Origin: Acidobacteriota bacterium
Lineage (GTDB): Bacteria > Acidobacteriota > Blastocatellia > UBA7656
Direction: 5' to 3'
Length of the DNA stretch: 63,890 nt
Assembly (NCBI GenBank): GCA_016201275.1
Contig: JACQDB010000158.1
Span: 1 to 63,890 of the forward strand
Shown: positions 18,768-27,047 of the stretch, piece after piece
Layout: the number at the start of each line of letters is the position of its first letter
How positions within the stretch are numbered: the stretch's first letter is position 1
Notes under the pieces: model-generated
What the model was told of the DNA's origin: nothing
What the model saw: only the letters and a program-made list of their open reading frames with translations
Databases searched by the model: none
Translations under genes and position numbers: made by a program

Positions 18768-19266
18768 TTGGCTCTGTACTTTTTTGACACCAGCGCATTG
18801 GTCAAACGCTATGCCCGGAAGCCGGTACGAGTTGGGTGCAATCTCTTACTGATCCGCAGGCACAACACAAGCTATACATTGCAGAAATCACTGGTGTTGA
18901 AGCGATAGCCGCCATCAAAAAACTGGAGCGAATGGGAACAAAGAGCGGTGGTATCTCTCAGCCCGATGCAGCGAATGCGATCAAAAAGTTTCGCCATGAT
19001 TTTGATCATCACTACAGAATACTCGAAGTTACTGGCACAATTATTTCAAGCGCGATGGAGTTGACAGAACACCGTAACTCAGAGCCTATGATGCGGTGCA
19101 ACTGGCCGTTGCTTTAGAATTAGACACTCAAATCAAAGCGATGGCATCAGGACTCACGGTGACAGCCGTCATCCCGACTTTAACCCTTGTCAGTGCCGAC
19201 GACGAATTGAATACGGCAGCGATGACTGAAGGTTTGATCGTCGAAAATCCGAGAACTCATCCGTAA
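18768..19266 (+). pseudogene. PIN-domain (VapC-type) toxin with two frameshifts
   Basis: Reading from TTG 18768, overlapped by the upstream stop region and preceded by GAGGAG, gives LALYFFDTSALVKRY, the first acidic site of a PIN RNase. One base is then missing near 18813-18816; in the next frame the protein continues PEAGTSWVQSLTDPQ and on through AANAIKKFRHDFDHHYRILE. A second base is missing near 19078; the next frame gives RAYDAVQLAVALEL and LVSADDELNTAA, the remaining conserved sites, ending at TAA 19264-19266. All catalytic blocks remain, so decay is recent or reflects sequence error. Its end overlaps the end of the opposing STAS gene by ten bases. Confidence 0.85.
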
Positions 19267-19613
19267 GGTTCATCTTCGCGCATATCAATTAATGCAATCG
19301 CGCTATTGGCTTCCAGCATTCCTACGCGATAGAGATTGTGGGCGAGCATCTGCGGCGCGCCCAGCAATGTTACTTTACCGGTGCGCTGCAATAATTCGCG
19401 CAGCGCGTTGATGGTCGTCGCTACCGCAAGGCCGTCTGCCACCTCAAAGCCGAACAAATCAAAAATCATTGCGGCATCGGATGCAGCTTGCAACGCTGCA
19501 AGAGCAACTTGAAACTCTGCGGCATGGTCTTGCGTCAATTCGCCTTCGATAACGATTACGCCGTCGCTTCGTCGGCTGATCTGCAAGGCGCTTTCCGGAA
19601 CCTCAAGAAGCAT
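19257..19613 (-). CDS. STAS domain protein
   Basis: The 118-residue product is a single STAS domain, the fold of anti-sigma factor antagonists and phospho-switch proteins. VIVIEGELTQDHAAEFQVAL forms the first strand-helix pair and MIFDLFGFEVADGLAVATTIN the conserved loop. The Ser that is phosphorylated in SpoIIAA-type members is not at the usual place in that loop (GFEVADGLA), so classic phospho-regulation is doubtful. No partner kinase is adjacent. Confidence 0.7.
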   Translation of the reverse strand: MLLEVPESALQISRRSDGVIVIEGELTQDHAAEFQVALAALQAASDAAMIFDLFGFEVADGLAVATTINALRELLQRTGKVTLLGAPQMLAHNLYRVGMLEANSAIALIDMREDEPYG

Positions 19614-19642
19614 AAATTTGATTGGCCTGTGACGGACTCGGT

Positions 19643-19675
19643 AAAAAAGTAGAGCAAGCGAAAATAGCTTGCTCT
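19643..19675 (-). terminator. Rho-independent terminator after the SH3 gene
   Basis: On the minus strand AGAGCAAGC and GCTTGCTCT (19675-19667 and 19659-19651) form a perfect 9-bp stem with a 7-base loop, followed after two bases and a G/T pair by a run of six T (19648-19643). It lies just beyond the end of the SH3-domain gene. Confidence 0.85.
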
Positions 19676-19710
19676 GACAGAACCCTTGTGGAAAGGCTAA
19701 CGCGCCAATC

Positions 19711-20688
19711 TTAACGATACACCTGCGCGAATTGATTAAGCATTTGCAGGGCTTTGGCTTTTTTGGCGCTCGTGGTTTTGTTGATCACCGTCTGCAATTC
19801 CGCTATGGATGGATTCGCCTCTTTGCGGTCGGTAGCATCAGGCTTTTCTATCGTTTTCAAAATGTCGGTCAAGCCTTCCAACATCTCGATGATGCTGTCC
19901 AGGGCTTCGTTGACGTGCGCGCCTTTCGGATAGAGTTTCAGATATTGGCCGTCGGTCATCGTCAATAAGCCCAGATGACAGGGGATGTAGCCTTCGCATT
20001 CGCCCGGTATATAATTTTTCGCACCTTCCCAAGCAATCTGATCGGCTATCGCCAGTGTCGCGTACTTCTTCTGCAAAGCCCAGAAGAGGTCGGATTGCAC
20101 CAGCCACATACCGCTAGGTTCGCTATAGACCATGCTTTTTTCATTGGCCTTGAGCCAAGCCTTGTACGGCGGCTGATCCTGTTTGTCGCCCGGAACCGTA
20201 GCCCCCGCCTGTTTCATCGCCAGAAGCCTTGCCAGTTCTATCCAGGCGAGCGCCGGTTTATCGGTGACTTCGAGCATCGCCAGACTCATAAAGCGCGCCA
20301 AGTCGGCGGAGTCCGAGAAATTGGCGTCCTTGATTTTCAGGCGTTCCGAAGCGATGCGCTTATAAATTTCGGCGCGATTGGCGGCTTCATAAGGCAAGGT
20401 GAAGGCTCCGAACACCCAGCCCTCTTTATCATTGGGCAACGCGACTTTGTACCAGAAATCTTCGGCGTTGCCGATTTTCTCTTTCGCCGCCGATTGCTCC
20501 AGTTGATTGACGACAGAGCCGATGGGCAGTTTGGTCACCTCTTCGGCGGTGGTGTTGGGCAAGGCGCGTGCGCGCACGTTTGAAGCGCTGGTGATTCTTG
20601 ATTGGTTTTGCGTAAATGCCGCCGCCGGTAATGCGGCGACGACCAGAAAGCCTAAGGCGAAGAGAGTTGATTTAATGGTGATTTTCAT
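19711..20688 (-). CDS. Secreted SH3-domain protein
   Basis: The protein has 325 residues. The signal peptide is MKITIKSTLFALGFLVVAA up to about residue 26. An SH3b domain follows, with NVRARALPNTTAEEVTKLPIG near 40 and WYKVALPNDKEGWVFGAF near 85. The remaining 220 residues are helical and of unknown family; they include a segment ECEGYIPCHLG whose two Cys could form a disulfide. SH3b domains commonly bind cell-wall peptides. It has its own terminator at 19643-19675. Confidence 0.75.
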   Translation of the reverse strand: MKITIKSTLFALGFLVVAALPAAAFTQNQSRITSASNVRARALPNTTAEEVTKLPIGSVVNQLEQSAAKEKIGNAEDFWYKVALPNDKEGWVFGAFTLPYEAANRAEIYKRIASERLKIKDANFSDSADLARFMSLAMLEVTDKPALAWIELARLLAMKQAGATVPGDKQDQPPYKAWLKANEKSMVYSEPSGMWLVQSDLFWALQKKYATLAIADQIAWEGAKNYIPGECEGYIPCHLGLLTMTDGQYLKLYPKGAHVNEALDSIIEMLEGLTDILKTIEKPDATDRKEANPSIAELQTVINKTTSAKKAKALQMLNQFAQVYR

Positions 20689-20765
20689 AAGCTCCGATTG
20701 ATGTTTTGATTTTTGTGATGGAATGATTCTGCATCATGTTGAGAAATATCCTGCCGAACGACGCG

Positions 20766-21131
20766 CTAAAAATCTTGCGCTTTGACATCGGTAAAGCTGC
20801 CGTCTTCGGCAACCTGATAATACCAGTATTTGCAAGCTGTGTCGTTCGCACCGTGCTGCAACCATTCGTGTGCTACTTCTTCGTCAGCGGCAAGCACGCG
20901 CTCGGCATACGAAAAGACGACGTAATACGAGCCGTCTTCATTGCCCATGCGCCAGTTGTTGCCGTACATATTTTCGAGCATGGCCTCGCGCTTCTCATCA
21001 AAAAGTTTGTCGCCGTTGACCCAGCTTTCCGGCACTCGATAATACATCACGCAGGTATAAGAGGCCGGTGACACAAACCCTGAAGGAAAGCCCAGCCCAT
21101 CTTTCAATTCCACGCGCACGGTTTTTGCCAT
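20766..21131 (-). CDS. Hypothetical protein
   Basis: I do not recognise this 121-residue protein. It has no signal peptide and no membrane segment. It is rich in aromatic residues and has an acidic C-terminus, and GNNWRMGNEDGSYYVVFSYA in the middle looks like a beta-rich core. ATG 21131 is chosen because AGAGGA lies eight bases upstream. It is a single gene between two leftward secreted-protein genes. Confidence 0.65.
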   Translation of the reverse strand: MAKTVRVELKDGLGFPSGFVSPASYTCVMYYRVPESWVNGDKLFDEKREAMLENMYGNNWRMGNEDGSYYVVFSYAERVLAADEEVAHEWLQHGANDTACKYWYYQVAEDGSFTDVKAQDF

Positions 21132-21270
21132 ATTGATTTTCCTCTTCAAATCTTGAGCCAGAATTGTAGTCGCGCCGTTATTCAGCCTCTTCCTGCGGCG
21201 GAATGAGGAAGACGCGAAGCAATTGCCGCTTCATCTACTCATTCCGCTTTTCACTTCTCACCAATCCGCG

Positions 21271-23289
21271 CTATTTCTTTTTGTACTTCTCGAACCAGCC
21301 GCGCAGGTACAAGATTTGATTCAAGCGATTCGACGGATGGCGCGGCGACGCATTGAACGGGTGATATTCGTCGGCTATGCGAACCATCACGGTGTCAATT
21401 TTGCGAAGTTTCAAAGCACGATAATATTGCTCGGTCTGCTCCATAGGCGTTCGCAAATCCAGTTCGCCGGTCATCAACATCGTCGGCGTGGTGACGTTGC
21501 CTACATAAGTAATCGGCGAACGCCGCAGATGTTCCGCAGGGTCTTCCCACGGCAGCTTCTTGAAATTGTAATACCACGAAGAGCCATCGGTCGTGCCTAC
21601 GAAGCTGTACCAATTAATCACCGGCTTCATCACTACCGCCGCCGCAAACCGTTTGGTATGCCCGACGATCCACGAAGTCAACACGCCGCCACCGCTGCCG
21701 CCACAAACGAAGAGATTGCGCTCGTCCACATAGCCTTTCTTGATCACTGCATCCACGCCGTTCATCAGGTCGTCGTAATCCTGCCCCGGATAATTATTGT
21801 TGATAGCGTTGCCGAACACTTTGCCATAACCGGTAGAGCCTCGCGGATTGGTGTACAGCACCACGTAGCCTTCCGCCGCATGATTTTGAAACTCGAAATT
21901 CATGCCTATGCCGTACATCGCGTGCGGCCCGCCGTGTATGTATAAAATCAACGGATATTTTTTCGCCGGGTCGAAATCGGGCGGCTTGACAATCCAGCCC
22001 TGCACCTTCATGCCGCCTACCGAGTCGTACCAGATTTCTTCCACATTGCCGAGTTTGCGGCCTTCCAGCAAATCGCCGTTCACGTCGGTCAATGGTTTCA
22101 GCGTCGCGTTTTTGACATTGAAGGCCACGACATCGCCGGTCTCTTTCGCGTTGGCAATCGTGCCAACGGCCAAGCCGTTTGCCGCCAGCGAAGTCAGGTT
22201 GATTTGATGCACGCCTGTGGTTACCTCAACGATTGCGCCGCCTTTTATGGAAATGAACTGCACGTTGTTCGAGCCTTTGTCTTCGGTGGTAAAATAGATG
22301 CCGCTGTTGTCGCTCGCCCACAGCAAATCCTGCGGCGTGCGGTCTAAATCTGACGTGAGTTCGCGTTTGTTCGCGCCGTCAATATTCATCAACGAAAGTT
22401 TCGCTATCGAATAAGTGTCATCGGAAAAATCATAGCCGGTGTAGGCAATCATTTTGCCATCGGGGGAAACCGCAGGGTTGGCGTCAGGCCCTTTGCGGTC
22501 GGTCAATTGTTTGATTTGCCCGGTCGCTACATTGAGCGCGTAGATGTCGGAGCCGGCGCGGTCATATTCGGAATCTTCGCGGCGTGCGGCGCTGAAAATC
22601 AAGGTCTGTGAATCGGGCGTCCATTCGGGCGCGCCGTGATTGAAATCGCCTTCGGTCAATTGGCGCGGCGTGCCGCCATCGCTGGGAACGATGAAGATGT
22701 GCGAATAACCTTCGGGGCGATAGCCTGCGCCATCGGCGCGATAATCCAGACGGTCTATGACGCGAGGCGGGTCTATCCATTTCGCCCCCGCCGGTCGTGG
22801 CGGCATAGCGACTTTGAATTTCTGTGGCGACGGCACGTTCATATTGAAAGCGATGCGCCGTCCATCGGGCGACCATTGAAAGCCGCTGATGCCGCGTTCG
22901 ACGCGAGTCAATTGCGTCTCTTCGCCGGTGTCCATCCACTTGACGAATAGTTGCGCGCCCTGTGGCTGGCCTGGCGCGATGTAGGCAAGGCGTTTGCCGT
23001 CGGCTGACCATTGCGGCGCGCTGCCTTTTACGAGGAAACGATTTTTGCTGCCGTCGGCATTCATTATCCAGACATCGGATTCGTATTTGTCATTGATCTT
23101 GTCGGCCCAGCGCCGCGTGTAAACGATTTGATTGCCGTCGGGTGAAATTTGCGGCGACGCGACAAACTCCCAATCCATCCACAGATCAACCGTCAGTCGG
23201 TCTTTGCCATTGGCCAACGCCATCGTCAACGGCGAGGCCGCCAACGCGACGATGAGGCAAAGCGCAAGGCAGATATTTTTCCTTTTCAT
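21271..23289 (-). CDS. Secreted S9 family peptidase (acylaminoacyl-peptidase-like)
   Basis: From ATG 23289, with GGGAGCC upstream, the protein has 672 residues and a signal peptide (ICLALCLIVALAASPLTMALA). A TolB/WD40-like propeller covers about residues 40-400, with repeats such as SPQISPDGNQIVYTRR and NPAVSPDGKMIAYTG. The C-terminal alpha/beta hydrolase has the catalytic Ser in CGGSGGG, the Asp in TGELDLRTP and the His in DEYHPF. Family members cleave short peptides. With the M28 enzyme it suggests a life on external peptides. Confidence 0.92.
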   Translation of the reverse strand: MKRKNICLALCLIVALAASPLTMALANGKDRLTVDLWMDWEFVASPQISPDGNQIVYTRRWADKINDKYESDVWIMNADGSKNRFLVKGSAPQWSADGKRLAYIAPGQPQGAQLFVKWMDTGEETQLTRVERGISGFQWSPDGRRIAFNMNVPSPQKFKVAMPPRPAGAKWIDPPRVIDRLDYRADGAGYRPEGYSHIFIVPSDGGTPRQLTEGDFNHGAPEWTPDSQTLIFSAARREDSEYDRAGSDIYALNVATGQIKQLTDRKGPDANPAVSPDGKMIAYTGYDFSDDTYSIAKLSLMNIDGANKRELTSDLDRTPQDLLWASDNSGIYFTTEDKGSNNVQFISIKGGAIVEVTTGVHQINLTSLAANGLAVGTIANAKETGDVVAFNVKNATLKPLTDVNGDLLEGRKLGNVEEIWYDSVGGMKVQGWIVKPPDFDPAKKYPLILYIHGGPHAMYGIGMNFEFQNHAAEGYVVLYTNPRGSTGYGKVFGNAINNNYPGQDYDDLMNGVDAVIKKGYVDERNLFVCGGSGGGVLTSWIVGHTKRFAAAVVMKPVINWYSFVGTTDGSSWYYNFKKLPWEDPAEHLRRSPITYVGNVTTPTMLMTGELDLRTPMEQTEQYYRALKLRKIDTVMVRIADEYHPFNASPRHPSNRLNQILYLRGWFEKYKKK

Positions 23290-23523
23290 AATTGAGGCTC
23301 CCGTAAAAAAAATCATTCCACTGAAGTGATGGCCGTGAAAAAGTCTTTGATATTGAGCGATTCTATGGTTATCGAACCGCAAGGGTCAAGCGGGCGCAAG
23401 GAAACGTGAGGCTTGTGTTGAACGAACGACTTGAACACTACGCAGTGGTTTCCTGTTGCGTAGCAACGCTTGAATTTAGGCAGGTTTTTCAAAGCCTGCA
23501 GGAAAAGTTTGCCAAAGGCGTTT

Positions 23524-23582
23524 CGTCGCGCAGCGACGACTGAATCAGGCGCAACATTCCATTCAGTCGTCGCTGCGCGACG
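23524..23582. repeat. Perfect 22-bp inverted repeat
   Basis: Arms at 23524-23545 and 23561-23582 are perfect complements (CGTCGCGCAGCGACGACTGA at the start) with a 15-base loop. No T-run follows. It sits in the gene-free stretch 23290-23769 between a leftward and a rightward gene, where I see no coding region; shorter dyads such as GCCGCTACGCGGC near 23638 lie beside it. Confidence 0.85.
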
Positions 23583-23769
23583 CGAGAAATCTTTTGTCAT
23601 CAACACAGCCCCTAAAGGAACTGCCTATATTCAATTGCCGCTACGCGGCAGAAAATCACAAGGCTCATTTTGAAATGTACGCATTGCTCAAGCGCGGCGA
23701 AGCACGGAAATTGCGATTGCCGTCGCCAATCAGTATGATTGAATAGTCTTTCGCAAGGAGGAATCCGTT

Positions 23770-24126
23770 ATGACGCAAGCGCCATTGGATCACGTTGCGG
23801 TGTTTTCGCGGGATTTGAACACCGACATTATTTTTTATCAGCAACTAGGCTATGAACTCGAAACTCTGTATCACGATTGGGCGATGCTGCGTGATGGCGA
23901 AGGTCGAGGCATCGCGCTGTTGTCACCCACAGGCAAACACCCGCAGCATTTCGGTATGCGAATCACCTCGCGGGATGATTTGGAACGCCTCGCCAGAGAA
24001 CATAACCGCGTCGTCGCGCCGCATCGTGACGGCACTTTTTCCACTTATCTGGAAGACCCCAGCGGCAATGAGATTGAATTGATTTATTACCCGGAGTCGG
24101 AAGAAGGGGAGCAGGGGAGAAAGTGA
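23770..24126 (+). CDS. VOC superfamily (glyoxalase-like) protein
   Basis: The 118-residue protein is a single vicinal-oxygen-chelate module pair: LDHVAVFSRDLNTDIIFYQQLG at the N-terminus and YLEDPSGNEIELIYYP at the C-terminus. The metal ligands of the fold are likely the His of DHVAV and the Glu of EIELI. The function, such as a lyase, dioxygenase or resistance protein, cannot be told. AAGGAGG lies just upstream of the ATG. It is the first gene of a tight rightward operon reaching to the MFS gene; its stop overlaps the next reading frame. Confidence 0.88.
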   Translation: MTQAPLDHVAVFSRDLNTDIIFYQQLGYELETLYHDWAMLRDGEGRGIALLSPTGKHPQHFGMRITSRDDLERLAREHNRVVAPHRDGTFSTYLEDPSGNEIELIYYPESEEGEQGRK

Positions 24127-24149
24127 GAAAGGGAGCAGGAGGCGAAGAG

Positions 24150-24380
24150 GTGAATCAAAAAGAACTGGATTTTACGGAAGACGAAATTCGAGTAGAAGTT
24201 TGGCGGCATAAAAACAGAAATGAGGGTGTTGTTTTGGATGACCCTGTTCGCCTTACTCATATTCCGACAGGGTTGATTGCTGTAGGCGAAGGGCGAGGCT
24301 CACAAATTCAAAACAAACAAATGGCGATGAGTCTGCTCAAAAAAATGTTGGCAGATTATCGAGAACAAAAGGAGAAATAA
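24150..24380 (+). CDS. RF-1-like domain protein lacking the GGQ motif
   Basis: The start is GTG 24150, with a perfect AGGAGG seven bases upstream; the frame is open further up but that part reads through the binding site. The 76-residue product has the segment DPVRLTHIPTGLIAVGEGRG followed by SQIQNKQMAMSLLKKML. That is the core of the class I release factor/ArfB peptidyl-hydrolase domain, where family members read VRLTHIPTGIVV... SQHKNKAKAM. In those factors GGQ stands about ten residues before VRLTH; here the same place reads KNRNEGVVLDD, without GGQ. Peptidyl-tRNA hydrolysis is therefore unlikely, while ribosome binding is possible. Confidence 0.75.
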   Translation: MNQKELDFTEDEIRVEVWRHKNRNEGVVLDDPVRLTHIPTGLIAVGEGRGSQIQNKQMAMSLLKKMLADYREQKEK

Positions 24381-24386
24381 AAAGCA

Positions 24387-24758
24387 ATGAAGCATTCGGA
24401 AGGATTTTTGAAACTTGTCAACGAGGCCAAGAGCCGCGTCAAAGAGACGACGCCGGAAGCGGTACGTCAAAAACAAGAGGCTGGCGAAGCCTTTCACTTC
24501 GTTGATGTGCGCGAAGACAAGGAGTGGCAGGCCGGTCATGCCGTAGGCGCGATTCATCTCGGCAAAGGCATTATTGAACGCGATGTGGAGGCCACGATTC
24601 CTGATCACGATGCCGAAATTATTTTATATTGCGGCGGCGGCTATCGCTCGGCGCTGGCGGCTGACGCGCTGCAACAGATGGGTTACACCAACGTCATTTC
24701 GATGGATGGCGGATGGACGCGATGGAAAAATCTCGACTATCCGACGACCAGTGATTGA
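24387..24758 (+). CDS. Rhodanese-like sulfurtransferase
   Basis: This is a 123-residue single-domain rhodanese. FHFVDVREDKEWQAGHAVGA is the first conserved block and LYCGGGYRSALAADAL holds the active-site loop with its persulfide-forming Cys. The final block is GYTNVISMDGGWTRWK. Such enzymes pass sulfane sulfur between thiols. It lies six bases after the release-factor-like gene and overlaps the next frame, so it is part of the five-gene operon; AGGAG precedes the ATG. Confidence 0.92.
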   Translation: MKHSEGFLKLVNEAKSRVKETTPEAVRQKQEAGEAFHFVDVREDKEWQAGHAVGAIHLGKGIIERDVEATIPDHDAEIILYCGGGYRSALAADALQQMGYTNVISMDGGWTRWKNLDYPTTSD

Positions 24759-24760
24759 AC

Positions 24761-24970
24761 ATGGGAATGAAACAGAAGTATCAGGACGAAGACGAAACTG
24801 ATGATGACGGGTACGCCGATGTGGAATGCCCGGAATGCGAAGCGAGCATCAATGTGCGTTTTCAAAAAGGGCGACAAACGCGCCGCTTGCGCTGTCCCGT
24901 GTGCGCTAAAACGGTTGTCGTGAAGGTGAATCGAGAGCCGTTTCCGCAAGAGCTTATACAAATACAATGA
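24761..24970 (+). CDS. Small acidic zinc-ribbon protein
   Basis: The 69-residue protein has an acidic N-terminus and one zinc ribbon, with VECPECEAS and LRCPVCAKT providing two CxxC knuckles. Its function is unknown; such ribbons often mediate protein or nucleic-acid binding. It begins two bases after the rhodanese stop, and its own stop overlaps the ATG of the MFS gene in an ATGA. ATG 24767 is an alternative start. Confidence 0.75.
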   Translation: MGMKQKYQDEDETDDDGYADVECPECEASINVRFQKGRQTRRLRCPVCAKTVVVKVNREPFPQELIQIQ

Positions 24971-26670
24971 AACTGAAAACCGGCCAATTGCACTCGCAAA
25001 GCGAAGAACAACCGAATGTCATTTTATCGTTGAACCGCCGCCGCGCCGTCACCGCAGGCATTATGCTCGGCTCATTTCTGGCGGCGCTGGAAACCACAGT
25101 GGTCGGCACGGCTATGCCTACAGTGATTGCTTCGTTGGGCGGTTTGAATGTTTATAGCTGGGTGTTTTCGGCGTATCTGTTGACCTCGACGGTGACGGTT
25201 CCGGTGTGGGGCCGGTTGTCGGATTTGCTGGGTCGCCGGTCGCTTTACACTGTCGCCATTATTATTTTCTTAATCGGTTCGGTGCTGTCCGGGGCCTCCA
25301 CCAACATCTGGTGGTTGATTGTGTTTCGCGCCGTGCAAGGCTTTGGTGCAGGCGGCATCGTGCCTTTGGGGATGACCATCAACGGCGACATCTACACCTT
25401 GCGGCAACGGGCGAAGGTGCAAGGATTATTCAGCATTATGTGGGGGCTGGCTTCGATTCTGGGGCCGCTCGCCGGAGGCTTCATCACCGAGCATTGGTCT
25501 TGGCGCTGGGTCTTTTTTATCAACATACCGTTCGGCATAGCGGCGGCGCTGGTGGTCGGTCTGGCGTTGAAAGAGCCTGCGAAGACGCGCAAGCCGGTGA
25601 TTGATTACGCGGGCGCGAGTTGGTTGTTCATCTCCATTACGTTGTTGTTGGTGGTGTTGGTGGAAACCAGCGATGTGCGTGCCTGGAAAAATCCTCTGAT
25701 GATTGCGGCGGCCATCAGTGTTTTTATTTTTGGCTATCTCTTCATACGCACCGAACAGCGCGCTGCTGAACCCATCATGCCGCTGTCCATTTTTCGCAAT
25801 CGCGTTGTGGCTTATGGTTCGCTGACCGGCTTTCTGGTCGGCACGGCGATGTTTGGCGCGTTGTCTTTCATACCGCTTTTCGTCCAGGGAACATTGGGCG
25901 GCACGGCTACGGAAGCAGGCGCGATACTGACGCCGCTGTTGATGGGCTGGGTAATTCTGGCGATTATCGGCGGACGCTTGATGTTACGCATAGGCTATCG
26001 CCCGACGATTATTATGGGCTTGGTATTCGTCTTCGTAAGCTTCCTGATTCTTTCGCGGGTTACTCAATTCACGCCGCGCTGGGTGTTGCTTGCCGATATA
26101 GGTTTGCTCGGTTCCGGCATGGGGTTGGTAATGTTGACGTTGGTCTTGGCGACGCAAAATTCTGTCAGCCGCGAACAGCTTGGCATGGCTACCTCGTTGA
26201 CGCAGTTTTCGCGTTCGATAGGCGGCGCGGTTGGCGTGGCGGTGATGGGAACGATGTTGACGATGGGCTTGGCTTCGCAGCAGGCAGAGATTCAACGCGC
26301 CAGCGGCTTGCCCGAAGAAGTGGTGGCAAAAATCGTGCATAATCCCAGCGATTTGATCGAACCGACATCCCGCGCCAAACTGCCGCCGGTGTTGCTGCAT
26401 TCGATGGAAAGCGCATTGGCGAAAGCGCTGCATAACGCTTTTATCGTCGGCGCGATTTTTGCGGCATTGGCGTTAGGCGTGGGCTTTCTGCTTCCGGCCA
26501 GCGCCGCCAACGTGGTCAGTGAAGATGCGCTTGATCGTAGCCTGCATCCGACCCGTGCGCAGAGCAGCCCCGCCGAGTGCGAAAAATTATTGATGGCGGA
26601 AATGACGACGATAGACGCGGAACACGAGCCGGAAATCCTCGACGACGGTGTTGCTGCAAGTTCCGATTAG
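24967..26670 (+). CDS. MFS drug:H+ antiporter, DHA2 (14-TM) type
   Basis: The 567-residue protein has about 14 membrane segments. The family motifs are visible: LAALETTVVGTAMPTV in TM1, WGRLSDLLGRRSLY in the loop between TM2 and TM3, and FRAVQGFGAGGIVPL in TM4. These match the EmrB/QacA branch of proton-driven multidrug exporters. It is the last gene of the VOC-rhodanese operon. This suggests that the operon handles a toxic compound, but the substrate is unknown. Confidence 0.92.
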   Translation: MKLKTGQLHSQSEEQPNVILSLNRRRAVTAGIMLGSFLAALETTVVGTAMPTVIASLGGLNVYSWVFSAYLLTSTVTVPVWGRLSDLLGRRSLYTVAIIIFLIGSVLSGASTNIWWLIVFRAVQGFGAGGIVPLGMTINGDIYTLRQRAKVQGLFSIMWGLASILGPLAGGFITEHWSWRWVFFINIPFGIAAALVVGLALKEPAKTRKPVIDYAGASWLFISITLLLVVLVETSDVRAWKNPLMIAAAISVFIFGYLFIRTEQRAAEPIMPLSIFRNRVVAYGSLTGFLVGTAMFGALSFIPLFVQGTLGGTATEAGAILTPLLMGWVILAIIGGRLMLRIGYRPTIIMGLVFVFVSFLILSRVTQFTPRWVLLADIGLLGSGMGLVMLTLVLATQNSVSREQLGMATSLTQFSRSIGGAVGVAVMGTMLTMGLASQQAEIQRASGLPEEVVAKIVHNPSDLIEPTSRAKLPPVLLHSMESALAKALHNAFIVGAIFAALALGVGFLLPASAANVVSEDALDRSLHPTRAQSSPAECEKLLMAEMTTIDAEHEPEILDDGVAASSD

Positions 26671-27047
26671 CTGCGTCAATACGATAGCGAAACCGGCGAA
26701 TGATTCACCCTACAGAGCGAGGTTCAACGAGTTGAAGACCGGGAAACTCCCTCTCAGCAAAGGCACGCCGTATATGCTGATGTCCACTTTGTGGTTTACG
26801 GTGAGGCAAGCCTGTAGTAAGAAACTGCGCCACATCCCTTTGCTGGGAATCGTTTTCTTTGGGTGCTTCATCTCGATGCTGCTCTACTTGATCGTGTAAA
26901 GGAACTTTTTTCCGCATCAACCCCGTAGCGATTTTCTTTCCGACGCTGGCAAATCTTCCCACAAGCGATTACTTGCACAAAGGCTTTCGCATCAAGTAGA
27001 GTTTGTTGGCCAACGGATGAAAGACTCCTGTCAATGGTCGAATCATT
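26671..27047. other. Gap of about 380 bases without a convincing gene
   Basis: A rightward frame (26648-26899) has a hydrophobic C-terminus, but it overlaps the MFS gene and has no ribosome binding site, so I do not call it. No repeat or terminator was found. Confidence 0.4.

Noticed and set aside
26648-26899. 83-codon frame with a hydrophobic end
   Set aside because: It overlaps the MFS gene, has no ribosome binding site and no known family.
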